DNA of 64,000 nucleotides from Staphylococcus caeli (GTDB lineage Bacteria; Bacillota; Bacilli; Staphylococcales; Staphylococcaceae): NCBI RefSeq assembly GCF_900097965.1, contig NZ_FMPG01000002.1, positions 186,001 to 250,000 of the forward strand, read 5' to 3'. Shown piece by piece: positions 27,826 to 37,622 of this stretch (position 1 is its first letter; each line of letters starts with the position of its first letter). The notes under the pieces were generated by a model. It saw only the letters and a program-made list of their open reading frames with translations, ran no database searches and was not told where the DNA came from. The position numbers and the translations under genes were made by a program.

Positions 27826-27862
27826 TGTAAGCGTATACAAATGTAAAATTACATGCTATACT
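27826..27862 (+). promoter_or_regulatory. psuK promoter with full-match cre site
   Basis: TGTAAGCGTATACA (27826-27839) fits the CcpA consensus TGNAANCGNNNNCA without mismatch and overlaps the -35 position of a promoter whose -10 is TATACT (27857-27862). Catabolite repression of pseudouridine use is inferred. Confidence 0.65.
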
Positions 27863-27893
27863 TTATCTGATACCAAACAAAAGTTTGAAATTT

Positions 27894-27905
27894 AAACAAT
27901 TGTTT
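27894..27905. promoter_or_regulatory. Candidate operator palindrome before psuK
   Basis: Perfect 12-bp palindrome aaacaattgttt between the promoter and the psuK ribosome-binding site, with another repeat caaacaaaagtttg (27874-27887) close by. The N-terminal HTH of the PsuK protein is the obvious candidate ligand. Confidence 0.4.
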
Positions 27906-27928
27906 GCAAAGTAGAAAGGAGGAATATT

Positions 27929-29038
27929 ATGAATAACAATGAAAAAGAAGTTCTGAAGCGTATTCAAGATAATCCGTTTATTTCACAACAAGAATTAGCG
28001 CAGTCAATTGGTTTATCTAGACCTGCTGTTGCTAATATCATTTCAGGATTAATACGAAAAGAATATGTATTGGGAAAAGCTTATGTACTAAATGAAAATT
28101 ATCCTATCGTTTGTATTGGTGCAGCAAACTTGGATAGAAAATTCTACGTACATTCAACTTTACAACCCGAAACTTCTAATCCAGTAACTTCTACAAGATC
28201 TATTGGTGGTGTCGCAAGAAATATTGCTGAAAATTTAGGTCGTATGGGGGAAACTGTCGCATTTCTGTCTACAAGTGGCAACGATAGTGAATGGGATATG
28301 ATTCATAAACTATCAAATCCTTTTATGAATTTAGATCATGTACAACAAATTGAAAATGCGAACACTGGATCATATACCGCTTTAATTAATAAAGATGGTG
28401 ATATGGAATATGGGTTAGCAGACATGAAAGTTTATGATTTTATTACACCAGAATTTTTAATTAAACGTACACATTTACTTATTAAAGCAAAGTGTATAAT
28501 TGTTGATTTAAATTTAAGTAAAAATGCCATTGATTTTCTCTGTGCATATTCAGAAAAACATAATATCAAGCTAGTTATCATTCCTGTATCATCACCTAAA
28601 ATGAAGAATATGCCTGACTCTCTTCATGCTATTGATTGGCTTATTATCAATCGCGATGAAACTGAAACTTACTTTAACATCAAAATAACTAATACTCAGG
28701 ATTTGAAAAATGCCGCTCAAAAATGGATAGATTTAGGTGTATCAAACGTCATAATTACCAATGGTGTTAAAAATCTTATATATAAAAATAATGAGTTAGA
28801 AATTGTAAAATCAATAACACCTTCAAAAAACGTTGTTGATGTTACTGGCGCTGGGGATTCTTTTTCAAGTGCCGTTATTTTCACTTGGCTAAACGAATTA
28901 GAAATTGAAAATATAATTAACGCCGGAATTGTTAATGCTCGTAAAACAATTGAAACGAACTATACTGTTCGACAAAACTTAGATAAAAAACAATTATTTA
29001 GAGATTTGGAGGAATATAATAATGAAAAATTACATTGA
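27929..29038 (+). CDS. psuK: Pseudouridine kinase with N-terminal DNA-binding domain
   Basis: 369 residues: a MarR/AsnC-like winged helix at about 5-55 ([22 protein letters not shown]), then a PfkB-family kinase. The kinase shows [29 protein letters not shown] and the catalytic anion-hole [12 protein letters not shown]. It should phosphorylate pseudouridine to its 5'-monophosphate, which PsuG cleaves. The HTH suggests it also regulates its own operon. It has a strong gaaaggagga site and overlaps psuG by 17 bp. Confidence 0.88.
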   Translation: MNNNEKEVLKRIQDNPFISQQELAQSIGLSRPAVANIISGLIRKEYVLGKAYVLNENYPIVCIGAANLDRKFYVHSTLQPETSNPVTSTRSIGGVARNIAENLGRMGETVAFLSTSGNDSEWDMIHKLSNPFMNLDHVQQIENANTGSYTALINKDGDMEYGLADMKVYDFITPEFLIKRTHLLIKAKCIIVDLNLSKNAIDFLCAYSEKHNIKLVIIPVSSPKMKNMPDSLHAIDWLIINRDETETYFNIKITNTQDLKNAAQKWIDLGVSNVIITNGVKNLIYKNNELEIVKSITPSKNVVDVTGAGDSFSSAVIFTWLNELEIENIINAGIVNARKTIETNYTVRQNLDKKQLFRDLEEYNNEKLH

Positions 29039-29933
29039 ATTTTCAAAAGAAGTACAACAAGCTAAACATAATAGTCAACCTATAGTTGCTTTAGAATCTA
29101 CAATTATTTCACATGGCATGCCATATCCCCAAAATGTCGAAATGGCCAAAAATGTAGAACAAATTATTAGAAGTAATGGTGCTGTTCCAGCAACAATAGC
29201 AATTATTAATGGCAAAATTAAAATTGGTTTAGAAAGTGATGAATTAGAATTACTTGCTAAAAGTGAGAATGTTGCTAAAGTGTCACGTCGAGATTTAGCA
29301 GAAATTATTGCTACTAAACGCATTGGTGCAACAACAGTTGCATCAACAATGATTTGTGCTGAATTAGCAGAAATACAATTTTTCGTAACAGGCGGAATTG
29401 GTGGTGTCCACCGAGGTGTTGAACACACTATGGATATATCAGCTGATTTAGAAGAGCTTGGAGAAACAAATGTAACGGTCATTTGTGCGGGTGCAAAATC
29501 TATTTTAGATTTACCAAAAACATTAGAATACCTTGAAACTAAAGGTGTACCTGTTATCGGTTACCAAACAAATGAACTTCCTGCCTTCTTTACTCCTGAC
29601 AGTGGTATCACTTTGAATAGTTCGGCTGATTCACCTGAATCTATTGCACTCATATGTAAAACGAAAAATGACTTGTCACTTAAAGGTGGTATTGTTATTG
29701 CTAATCCTGTTCCAAAAGAACATTCCTTATCAAAAACATATATAGATAAAATTATAAAAGAAGCTGTCAAAGAAGCTACTAATAAAGGAATTAGTGGCAA
29801 AGATTCAACACCGTTTTTACTTAGTAAAATTGTGGAAAAATCAGAGGGACAAAGTTTGGAAACAAATATAAAACTTGTTGAAAACAATGCTGTTCTAGGA
29901 GCTAAAATCGCAGTTGCTTTCACTCAATTGTAG
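29022..29933 (+). CDS. psuG: Pseudouridine-5'-phosphate glycosidase (IndA family)
   Basis: 303-residue enzyme that splits pseudouridine-5'-P reversibly to uracil and ribose-5-P, breaking a C-C glycosidic bond. Typical blocks are [29 protein letters not shown] and [19 protein letters not shown]. The ATG has ggagga upstream, inside psuK. It is followed 9 bp later by a nucleoside permease, completing an uptake-kinase-glycosidase cassette. Confidence 0.93.
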   Translation: MKNYIEFSKEVQQAKHNSQPIVALESTIISHGMPYPQNVEMAKNVEQIIRSNGAVPATIAIINGKIKIGLESDELELLAKSENVAKVSRRDLAEIIATKRIGATTVASTMICAELAEIQFFVTGGIGGVHRGVEHTMDISADLEELGETNVTVICAGAKSILDLPKTLEYLETKGVPVIGYQTNELPAFFTPDSGITLNSSADSPESIALICKTKNDLSLKGGIVIANPVPKEHSLSKTYIDKIIKEAVKEATNKGISGKDSTPFLLSKIVEKSEGQSLETNIKLVENNAVLGAKIAVAFTQL

Positions 29934-29942
29934 GTGATAATT

Positions 29943-31151
29943 ATGTCAGTTCTATTTGCCTTGACTGGAATCTTATTTGCAATATTTATAGCTTTTCTAT
30001 TTAGTTTTAATAGAAAAGCTATAGATTTCAAAAAGCCAGTTGTCATGTTAGCCATTCAAGTTATACTTGTTTTATTTATGATGAATACAAGTATAGGCAT
30101 GAAAATTTTAATTACTTTAGGCTCTTTTTTTGAAGCTCTTATCAATATTAGTAATGCTGGTATCACTTTTGTATTTGGCGATTTGGAAAATAAAGACGGT
30201 TCTACATTCTTTTTAAATGTATTACTTCCACTTGTTTTTATTTCCGTATTAATCGGTATACTCAACTATTTTAAAATTCTTCCATTTATTATTAAGTATG
30301 TTGGCTTAGCAATTAATAAAATAACACGCATGGGTCATTTAGAAAGTTATTTTGCAATATCTACCTCTATGTTAGGACAACCAGAAGTTTTTTTAACAAT
30401 TAAAGATACTATACCAAATTTAACACGTGCAAAACTTTACACCATAGCTACCTCTGCAATGAGTGCAGTAAGTATGGCAATGTTAGGATCCTATATGCAA
30501 ATGATTGAACCAAAGTACGTTGTTACTGCAGTTATGCTTAATATTTTTAGTGCATTAATCATTGCAAGTATTATTAATCCTTATAAATCGAATAAAGAAG
30601 ATACTAAAATATCTCAAAATTCAAATGATAAAAACGACACATATATTAACAAATCTTCGAAAATTCCTTTCTTTCAAATGATTGGTGATAGTGCAATAGA
30701 TGGATTTAAAATTGCGATAACAGTCGGTATCATGTTATTAGCATTTATCTCTTTAATGGAAGCTATCACCATAGTATTTGACTTAATAGGACTTAACTTC
30801 AAACAAATAATAGGATTCATATTTGCACCTGTGGCGTTTATAATAGGTATACCTTGGCATGAAGCCGTTCAAGCTGGATCCATTATGGCTACCAAATTAA
30901 TTACTAATGAGTTTGTTGCTATGTTGGATTTTCAAAAACTTGCTGGTGATTTAACGTCACGTACCCAAGGTATACTTTCAGTTTACCTTATTAGTTTCGC
31001 AAATTTTGGTACTGTGGGTATTATTGTTGGTGCAATCAAAGGAATCAATAGTGATCAAGGAAATAAAGTTGCCTCATTTGCACTACGTTTATTACTTGGT
31101 GCCACCTTGGCTTCTATAATATCGGCTTCTATGATTGGCTTAGTATTATAG
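29943..31151 (+). CDS. Concentrative nucleoside transporter (NupC/CNT family), probable pseudouridine permease
   Basis: 402-residue membrane protein with the CNT layout: an N-terminal domain (LFSFNRKAIDFKKPV), a gate domain (STSMLGQPEVFLTIKD) and a C-terminal domain (LTSRTQGILSVYLISFANFGTVG). The ATG at 29943 follows aggtgataat; a GTG nine bases earlier touches the psuG stop and overlaps that site. Placement last in the psu operon suggests pseudouridine or a related nucleoside as cargo. Confidence 0.86.
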   Translation: MSVLFALTGILFAIFIAFLFSFNRKAIDFKKPVVMLAIQVILVLFMMNTSIGMKILITLGSFFEALINISNAGITFVFGDLENKDGSTFFLNVLLPLVFISVLIGILNYFKILPFIIKYVGLAINKITRMGHLESYFAISTSMLGQPEVFLTIKDTIPNLTRAKLYTIATSAMSAVSMAMLGSYMQMIEPKYVVTAVMLNIFSALIIASIINPYKSNKEDTKISQNSNDKNDTYINKSSKIPFFQMIGDSAIDGFKIAITVGIMLLAFISLMEAITIVFDLIGLNFKQIIGFIFAPVAFIIGIPWHEAVQAGSIMATKLITNEFVAMLDFQKLAGDLTSRTQGILSVYLISFANFGTVGIIVGAIKGINSDQGNKVASFALRLLLGATLASIISASMIGLVL

Positions 31152-31207
31152 TTTTCAAAGATACTTTTCCACTTAAAAAAACGTCTTTTTTCAGACAACA
31201 CAAAAAA

Positions 31208-31238
31208 CTGCCAACAAAGTTTCTATCTTTGTTGGCAG
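31208..31238. terminator. Bidirectional terminator
   Basis: Perfect 12-bp stem ctgccaacaaag / ctttgttggcag with T-rich tails on both strands, between the psu operon and convergent nagB. Confidence 0.9.
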
Positions 31239-31263
31239 CTCTATTTCAATTTTACTATCCTTA

Positions 31264-32004
31264 TTAATTACTAAATCTGTAAATTTCATCATCGAGCACA
31301 ACTTCTACATTCGGGTGTCGTTGTAATATCGAAGCAGGTAATGACTCCGTGATGTCACCATTTAACATTTGTTGCACAGCTTCTTTTTTATTACTACCAA
31401 ATGCAAATAGAATAATTTTTTTCGCGCGCATAATTGATGCCAATCCCATAGAAATCGCTTGTTTTGGCACATCTTCTACATTATCAAAGTAATGGCTATT
31501 CGCATTAATTGTAGATGGCGTCAAATCTACGACTCTTGTCACACTTTCAAATGATGAATCTGGCTCATTAAATCCAATATGTCCATTTTCACCAATTCCC
31601 AAAATTTGAATATCAACAGGCCCTACTTCATTAAGTAATTGCTCATAATTTAAGCATTCTTGTTCAACATCTGATGCATCACCAGCTGGCAAATGAATCT
31701 GATCTTTATTCCATCCTTTGTTATGATCAAATAATCGTTCATTCATATAGACGTGATAACTTTGATGATGGTCTGCCGATAAACCAATATATTCATCTAA
31801 ATTAAAAGTCCTTATTTGGGCTACATCAACTTGATTGATATTGATCAGTTCTGATAAGTGCTCATACACTTCTATCATCGTATTACCTGTCGCTAATCCT
31901 AAGACAGTGTCAGGTTTACGCTTCATTTGTTTCAATAATTCTGTTGCGACGTACTGGCTCCCAACCGTACGATTTTTTAAATTAATAACGTCCATTTTAA
32001 TCAT
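31264..32004 (-). CDS. nagB: Glucosamine-6-phosphate deaminase
   Basis: 246-residue enzyme converting GlcN-6-P to Fru-6-P and ammonia. TVLGLATGNTMIEVYEHL, RTFNLDEYIGL and LGIGENGHIGFNEPDSSF (catalytic Asp/Glu/His region) are diagnostic. It sits beside a GlcNAc-type PTS gene on the same strand. nagA, needed for GlcNAc-6-P deacetylation, is not in the window. An ATG three codons downstream is an alternative start. Confidence 0.95.
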   Translation of the reverse strand: MIKMDVINLKNRTVGSQYVATELLKQMKRKPDTVLGLATGNTMIEVYEHLSELININQVDVAQIRTFNLDEYIGLSADHHQSYHVYMNERLFDHNKGWNKDQIHLPAGDASDVEQECLNYEQLLNEVGPVDIQILGIGENGHIGFNEPDSSFESVTRVVDLTPSTINANSHYFDNVEDVPKQAISMGLASIMRAKKIILFAFGSNKKEAVQQMLNGDITESLPASILQRHPNVEVVLDDEIYRFSN

Positions 32005-32066
32005 TTCACCCTTAGTTCCTCTACTCTATTTTTTTCATTCGAAAGTCTATGTGTTGAATTCTGAAT

Positions 32067-33605
32067 TTATTTATTTTCACTTTCTAATAATTCTTCTACT
32101 TCATTCTTAATTGTAGTGACGTGAGGCCCATATATCACTTGAACTCCGTTTGCTTTTTGAATCACACCACGAGCTTCGGTAGATTCTAGCATTCCCTTAT
32201 CAACGTCTTTATCCGAATTTAATGTGACACGAAGTCTTGTTGCACAACAATCCACCACATCTATATTCTCTTTTCCACCTAAAGCAGCAACGATTGTCTT
32301 CGCTCGATCAGTCGCATCAACAGTTTCTACTGCTTCAGTATCTTCACGACCAGGTGTTTTAAAATTAAATCTCGTAATTAAGAATCTAAAGATAACATAA
32401 TACAAAATAAACCAAACGATACCAATTGGAATAATCCACAAATAGTTTGTCTTTGCATTACCTTGTAAGACGCCAAATAGTAGAAAATCAATAAATCCGC
32501 CACTAAATGTTTGCCCTACTGTTATATTGAAAATATCTGCCATCATAAATGCCAAACCATCTAAGAAGGCATGAATTACATATAAAATTGGCGCAACAAA
32601 TAAAAAACTAAATTCTAATGGCTCGGTAATTCCTGTTAAGAATGACGTCAAAGCAGCAGATAACATCAACCCGCCAACAACCTTTTTACGTTCAGGTTTT
32701 GCTGTATGGTAAATTGCTAAAGCTGCTCCACACAAACCAAACATCATTGTGATAAATCTACCGGACATATATCGTGAAACGCCATTGAAGTATTTCGTTA
32801 CGTCTGGATCTCCCAGTTGTGCAAAGAAGATATTTTGCGTGCCTTGTACCATATGTCCTTTAACTTCTAGCGAACCTCCCAATGCTGTTTGCCAAAATGG
32901 TAAATAGAAAATGTGATGCAGGCCAAATGGTCCTAATAACCTTAATATAAATCCATAGAAAAATGTCCCTATGACGCCTGTCTTATCTACAATACCTCCA
33001 ACGCCAAATATCCATCCTTGCACCGTTGGCCAGATAAAGAACATGACAACACCTAGTACGATAGATGAAATCGCAGTGATGATAGGTACGAATCGCGATC
33101 CACCAAAAAAGCCGAGGTATGCTGGCAAAGATATTTTATGGAATTTATTATGTAAGAGTGCGGTCATAATACCTGTGATTATCCCACCAAATACGCCAGT
33201 TTCTACAGTTTGAATTCCTAGAACCATACTTTGCCCATCTTCAGCTAAATTACCTTTAGACAATGTATCTGTAATCGTTAATAATCCATTCATTGAAACA
33301 TTCATTATCAAAAAACCAAGCATTGCTGCGAGCCCTGCTGTTCCTTTATCACTTTTCGCTAGTCCAATTGCTACCCCAACAGCAAATATGACTGGAAGAT
33401 TCTGAAAGACAATGTTTCCAGCTGCTGACATTAAAATAAAGATATTTTGTAAAAATCCAATATCTAACATAGGATATGCTTTTATTGTATTAGGATTACT
33501 CAATGCCCCGCCGATACCTAGTAATAAACCTGCTGCAGGTAAAATTGCTATCGGCAACATGAAGGATTTCCCAAATTGTTGTGCTTTTTCAAACAATTTA
33601 CTCAT
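32067..33605 (-). CDS. nagE: PTS N-acetylglucosamine-type EIICB
   Basis: 512 residues: an EIIC membrane domain (about 1-390, starting FGKSFMLPIAILPAAGLLLG) and a C-terminal EIIB with the phosphocysteine in DVVDCCATRLRVTL. There is no EIIA domain, so a glucose-type EIIA (Crr) encoded elsewhere must donate phosphate. GlcNAc is assigned from nagB next door; glucose is possible. The start at 33605 has aggaggtc upstream; an 18-codon N-terminal extension lacks support. Confidence 0.85.
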   Translation of the reverse strand: MSKLFEKAQQFGKSFMLPIAILPAAGLLLGIGGALSNPNTIKAYPMLDIGFLQNIFILMSAAGNIVFQNLPVIFAVGVAIGLAKSDKGTAGLAAMLGFLIMNVSMNGLLTITDTLSKGNLAEDGQSMVLGIQTVETGVFGGIITGIMTALLHNKFHKISLPAYLGFFGGSRFVPIITAISSIVLGVVMFFIWPTVQGWIFGVGGIVDKTGVIGTFFYGFILRLLGPFGLHHIFYLPFWQTALGGSLEVKGHMVQGTQNIFFAQLGDPDVTKYFNGVSRYMSGRFITMMFGLCGAALAIYHTAKPERKKVVGGLMLSAALTSFLTGITEPLEFSFLFVAPILYVIHAFLDGLAFMMADIFNITVGQTFSGGFIDFLLFGVLQGNAKTNYLWIIPIGIVWFILYYVIFRFLITRFNFKTPGREDTEAVETVDATDRAKTIVAALGGKENIDVVDCCATRLRVTLNSDKDVDKGMLESTEARGVIQKANGVQVIYGPHVTTIKNEVEELLESENK

Positions 33606-33954
33606 ATTCAATGACCTCCTATTTAACTTAAATATACAGTCAAAGAAAATATTAATCAATAAAATTTTAAACGGTGAAAATAATTTTCATAAAACTTTAA
33701 AGGTTTCTATAATTCATTGATATATCGTTTCTAGTAACATTTTTGAAAATCTAAAAACCAATCATAGCAATAACTAATCTTTTACCTCTATGTTGTACAA
33801 CAATAACGTATGAAATTACATCGTTTACGCACTAAAAATTTCTGAAAATAGACACTTACGCATGTTTTATTTTAAGTTATGCGTTACACAACTTTTGATC
33901 AACAATTTATTGTAAATTGTACATGTAACATTAATCACTTGGAGGTGAATTGTT
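33606..33954. other. Intergenic region between nagE and the PSM-like peptide gene
   Basis: 349 bp, AT-rich, divergent control region for nagE (leftward) and the small peptide (rightward). The only firm element is the ggaggtg ribosome-binding site of the peptide (33941-33947). I see no ORF and no convincing terminator or consensus promoter. Confidence 0.6.
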
Positions 33955-34029
33955 ATGTTTAAAGAAATCATTGCTGTCATTAAACAAATCGTTACACAAT
34001 TTGTATCAGGCGGCTTCCAAGAAAAATAA
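33955..34029 (+). CDS. 24-residue amphipathic peptide resembling alpha-type phenol-soluble modulins
   Basis: The ORF starts MFKEIIAVIKQIVTQF and ends SGGFQEK, with a strong ggaggtg site 7 bp before the ATG. Hydrophobic residues I5, I6, V8, I9, I12, V13, F16 and V17 fall on one helical face, with K3, E4, K10, Q11 and Q15 on the other. Length, Met-start without signal peptide, lysine content and pattern match staphylococcal PSM-alpha/delta-type cytolysins. It is monocistronic with its own strong terminator. No identity to a known PSM is claimed; a leader peptide is the alternative. Confidence 0.65.
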   Translation: MFKEIIAVIKQIVTQFVSGGFQEK

Positions 34030-34115
34030 ACGTCCCAACCCACTCCGCCTCAAATTTCATAATCATCCCTTAATGAAAATGAATAAATCATTCGTCGATG
34101 CACATTCATTTAATG

Positions 34116-34151
34116 CCTATTAGATACCCCCTTATATCTAATAGGTTTTTT
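34116..34151 (+). terminator. Strong terminator of the small peptide gene
   Basis: cctattagata / tatctaatagg perfect stem with a short loop, then tttttt, about 85 bp beyond the peptide stop. The rest of the gap to lctP (34152-34338) is AT-rich, with a one-mismatch cre-like TGATACCGATTACA at 34266-34279. Confidence 0.9.
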
Positions 34152-34338
34152 CTATGCCGTTTATTTTACTTATATCAACTTTCAATAAATGGGACTTTTT
34201 TAACACTTTTTACTAAAGACGATAATTTCTTTAGTTTTGTTAATAGTTAAGATTGAAATTTTAAATGATACCGATTACAATGAATATTATTTAGTCATCA
34301 TATGACTTGATGAATTTTATTGGGAGGCGTTATCTAAC

Positions 34339-35925
34339 ATGCTATTAGTTGCTTTGAGCGCAGTCATTGTGCCATTTATCTTTCTAGTATTACTTCGCAT
34401 GTCCGCTTTAAAAGGTATGATTATTAGTGCGATTGTTGTTACATGCTTAGCTATTTTTATATGGGGAATGCAAGGCAATGTGATATTAGCTTCTATCTTA
34501 CAAGGCACACATAAAACTTTTACAATACTATATATATTATTTGGTGCACTTGTACTACTCAATACATTACGACAAACGGGCGCTGTAACGCGTATTAATG
34601 ATGGTTTCAAAAAAATCTCTGCAGATATGCGTGTACAAGTGGTTATTGTTGCTTTCTTATTCGGTTCATTGATTGAAGGTGCCTCTGGATTTGGTACGCC
34701 TGCCATGGTTACTGCCCCACTCATGGTGGCACTCGGTTTCAGACCCATGATTGCTGTTACTACGGCATTGATTTCAGATAGTGTAGCTGTCTCATTCGGT
34801 GCAGTTGGTACACCAGTACTTGTTGGGCTTAGTACCTTAAAAGACGCAGATAATCATTTCTTTCAAACGACCGCTGAACGTATCACAACTCTAGATTTTC
34901 TAAGTGGTGTTTTTATTCCTATTATTTTAATCAGTACTATGATTATCTTTTTTGGTAAAAATAATAAATTGAGATCTATTGTTGAAATCCTGCCGTGGGT
35001 GTCTCTTATTGGTATTGTCTATGTGAGCGCATCCTTTGCATATGCATTTTTATTCGGTGCAGAATTTGTTGCAATTTTAGGATCATTAACGGGACTTGTT
35101 GTAGCTGTCATAACTGCAAGTAAGGGTTTGTTATTACCCAAAAATGAGTGGAAAGAAGGGTTAGATGATACTTACACAGTAACGACGACCGAACAATCGA
35201 TGCCGCTACTCACTGCGTGGGCACCATATCTAATGGTGGTCTCACTCTTACTACTTACTAGAACCGTACCAAGTATCAAATATGTCACTACCCATATTTT
35301 AGATTTTTCTTGGTCTAATATCTTAGGTTTTAGTTCGATTTCATCAGATTGGCAATTACTCTATTCACCAGGAACGATTTTAGTACTTTCAGCATTTTTT
35401 GCGATTTTCGTTCAAAGAAAGCCAATTCGTGATATTTCACGTGCAAGTATTCAATCTTTAAATACGATAAAAACAACCGGGATAACACTCATTGCAACAC
35501 TTGCAATGGTACATGTTTTTATCAATTCAGGGATCAACGCTCATGATTTAATTAGCATGCCAGAATATATCGCCAAAAATATGGCCACATATTTAGGTCC
35601 AGTATGGCTTTTTGTCGCCCCATTTTTAGGTGCGTTAGGGTCATTCATCACAGGTAGTGCAACTGTTTCAACATTGACATTCTCACCGATACAGTTGAAC
35701 ATTGCCAATGCCATTGGTGCAGATCCTTACACGATACTTGCTGCACAAATTATTGGGGCTGCTGCAGGTAACATGATATGTGTACATAACGTCGTTGCTG
35801 TTTGTGCAGTCGTCAATATGCCAGGGAAAGAAGGCAGTGTCATTAGAAAAACGCTTGGACCGGCATTACTCTATTGCTTATTAGTTGGTGTTAGTGCATA
35901 CCTGATAACTTTGATATTTTTTTAA
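34339..35925 (+). CDS. lctP: L-lactate permease
   Basis: 528-residue LctP-family lactate/proton symporter with about 12-14 helices. It contains GSLIEGASGFGTPAMVTAPLMV and LGSFITGSATVSTLTFSPIQ and ends in a hydrophobic helix. The ATG follows gggaggcg. Length is normal for staphylococcal LctP. A one-mismatch cre site about 60 bp upstream suggests catabolite control. Its own terminator follows, so the gene is monocistronic. Confidence 0.92.
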   Translation: MLLVALSAVIVPFIFLVLLRMSALKGMIISAIVVTCLAIFIWGMQGNVILASILQGTHKTFTILYILFGALVLLNTLRQTGAVTRINDGFKKISADMRVQVVIVAFLFGSLIEGASGFGTPAMVTAPLMVALGFRPMIAVTTALISDSVAVSFGAVGTPVLVGLSTLKDADNHFFQTTAERITTLDFLSGVFIPIILISTMIIFFGKNNKLRSIVEILPWVSLIGIVYVSASFAYAFLFGAEFVAILGSLTGLVVAVITASKGLLLPKNEWKEGLDDTYTVTTTEQSMPLLTAWAPYLMVVSLLLLTRTVPSIKYVTTHILDFSWSNILGFSSISSDWQLLYSPGTILVLSAFFAIFVQRKPIRDISRASIQSLNTIKTTGITLIATLAMVHVFINSGINAHDLISMPEYIAKNMATYLGPVWLFVAPFLGALGSFITGSATVSTLTFSPIQLNIANAIGADPYTILAAQIIGAAAGNMICVHNVVAVCAVVNMPGKEGSVIRKTLGPALLYCLLVGVSAYLITLIFF

Positions 35926-35943
35926 TTTAAAATTTTAGAAAAT

Positions 35944-35990
35944 GTGGATTGCTTGAGTCACGATGAATGTTTCAGGCAGTTCACTTTTTT
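35944..35990 (+). terminator. Terminator after lctP
   Basis: gtggattgcttga pairs with tcaggcagttcac (three G-U pairs), followed by tttttt. Confidence 0.75.
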
Positions 35991-36120
35991 CGTTTTTCTT
36001 GAACTTTCACTCCCTCAATATGTATAGCAATGTAAAATATTATCTTCATCATTGTTATTCTGGTAAAGTACAGTTAAAATACTGTTAAAATCTAGTACAA
36101 CATGGGGATGAGATGTACAT

Positions 36121-36780
36121 ATGAAATTTGAAAGTATCACATTATTAACTTCAGAATTTGAAGATACCTTACAGTTTTATGAAGAAATATTAGAATGTCC
36201 TGTAATATCTGAGGATGCAGACATGTTCACTGTGCAGATTGGGGAGACACAATTACAATTTTGTCGGACCACTGACAGTAATCAACCTTTTTATCATTTT
36301 GCCATTGATATTCCATATAATCATTTTTACGATATAAAAGCATATTTTCAAAATATTTTATTTCTATCTATGGAGGATGGACAACATTCAACCTACTTTG
36401 AAGACTTCGCTGCACATGCAATGTATTTCAATGATCCGTCTGGAAATATCGTTGAATTAATTGCACGTGTGTCAAATATGAATGATGAACCTGAATTTAG
36501 CAGAATAAGTGAAATTGGGTTTGTGTGCAACGATGTGCATACTATTTATCAAGCACTTACGAATTACAATCTAACGACACATCAAAACGCACCATTTGCT
36601 CCACAACAGTTAAACTTTTTAGGAGACACACAGGACGAAAGTTACATTTTACTGACACCCGCAGGTAGGCGATGGTACTTTTCTGATAATAGTGCCGAGA
36701 CACACCCTATCACGATACAAACACAGGCATTCCGCTTATCCTATGATGCAGACGATCAGTGGCATCTAACGTCCGTTTAA
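36121..36780 (+). CDS. VOC-superfamily (glyoxalase/extradiol dioxygenase-like) protein
   Basis: 219 residues made of two beta-alpha-beta-beta-beta modules. The first is MKFESITLLTSEFEDTLQFYEEILECPV ending AMYFNDPSGNIVELIAR (read in two parts: TLLTSEFEDTLQFYEEIL and FNDPSGNIVELIAR); the second module starts near EIGFVCNDVH. The FxDPxGNxxEL motif is the VOC hallmark. The reaction is unknown. Single gene followed by a strong hairpin. Confidence 0.75.
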   Translation: MKFESITLLTSEFEDTLQFYEEILECPVISEDADMFTVQIGETQLQFCRTTDSNQPFYHFAIDIPYNHFYDIKAYFQNILFLSMEDGQHSTYFEDFAAHAMYFNDPSGNIVELIARVSNMNDEPEFSRISEIGFVCNDVHTIYQALTNYNLTTHQNAPFAPQQLNFLGDTQDESYILLTPAGRRWYFSDNSAETHPITIQTQAFRLSYDADDQWHLTSV

Positions 36781-36834
36781 CTTATAGTATTAATTATGCA
36801 CTGTCAAAGACCTACTATATGCAAAAACGCAAAA

Positions 36835-36868
36835 AAACCTTCTCTCGCATTTAATAAGAGAAGGTTTT
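36835..36868. terminator. Bidirectional terminator
   Basis: aaaccttctct / agagaaggttt perfect stem with T and A runs on both sides; serves the VOC gene and the convergent FMN reductase pseudogene. Confidence 0.88.
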
Positions 36869-36882
36869 ATATTTGAGTACCT

Positions 36883-37436
36883 TTATAAAATAACCATTTT
36901 TTCAGTTACTTGCGACTTATCGCTCACAAATTTTTTCAATGTTTTATTTAAAGCGTCTTCGGCCTCTTGGTCATAATCATACGAGCCATCTTCATTAGCA
37001 GTAATATGTTTATCTAAAATAAATCTGCCTTTATGAATTGTATCTGCACCTAATTCCTTAATAACTGGATCGAGACTATATTGTATAGCTAATACATGTG
37101 CAAAGCTACCTCCTAGTGCTAATGGTAATACCGTCTTACCAGTAAATGCACCTCTTGGTAGTAAATCGAGATACGTTTTTACAATACCTGAATATGCTGC
37201 TTTAAATACAGGTGAAACAATGATAATACCATCCGCATTTTCTACAGTACGATGTGTTTCATTAATTATTTCGTTTGAAAAATCAGCAGTAATCAGTGCT
37301 TGAGCGTCTAATTGATGTACATGTATGCCTATGTATCAATCCCCACCTGATTCAGGTATTGTTCCGCGTAATTAACAACGCTAGTCAATCGAGACTTCAA
37401 TTTATTACCACCAGCTATAATTGATACACTTGCCAT
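36883..37436 (-). pseudogene. NADPH-dependent FMN reductase family gene, frameshifted
   Basis: The ATG at 37436 gives MASVSIIAGGNKLKSRLTS and continues to VGIDT, then meets a stop (TAG) near 37330. A second frame picks up immediately as IGIHVHQLDAQALI and runs to a stop at 36883, containing IIVSPVFKAAYSGIVKTYLDLLP, the flavodoxin-like FMN-reductase motif. One indel at about 37328-37336 would restore a protein near 183 residues. It has a ribosome-binding site (gaaaggga) and a terminator, so this is a recent loss or a sequencing error. Confidence 0.85.
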
Positions 37437-37622
37437 GTAAAAAATCCCTTTCAACACTCAATTATTATAATGTATTAGTGGTGTGCCCAATTTCGGCGTG
37501 CGGAGACTTTTAATAACATGATTAAGTTGTTTATAAAATATCTACTTTCTCCACCGTATCATCAATGATACTTAGTGTCATAAGAAACGGCTTGATATCT
37601 TACAAAATTACTCGAATTTAAA

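Noticed and set aside
29075-29482. Minus-strand frame opposite psuG (and similar frames opposite ppdK, manP, ulaA, betA, cudT)
   Set aside because: Low-complexity shadows of well-supported genes; no ribosome-binding sites or known domains.
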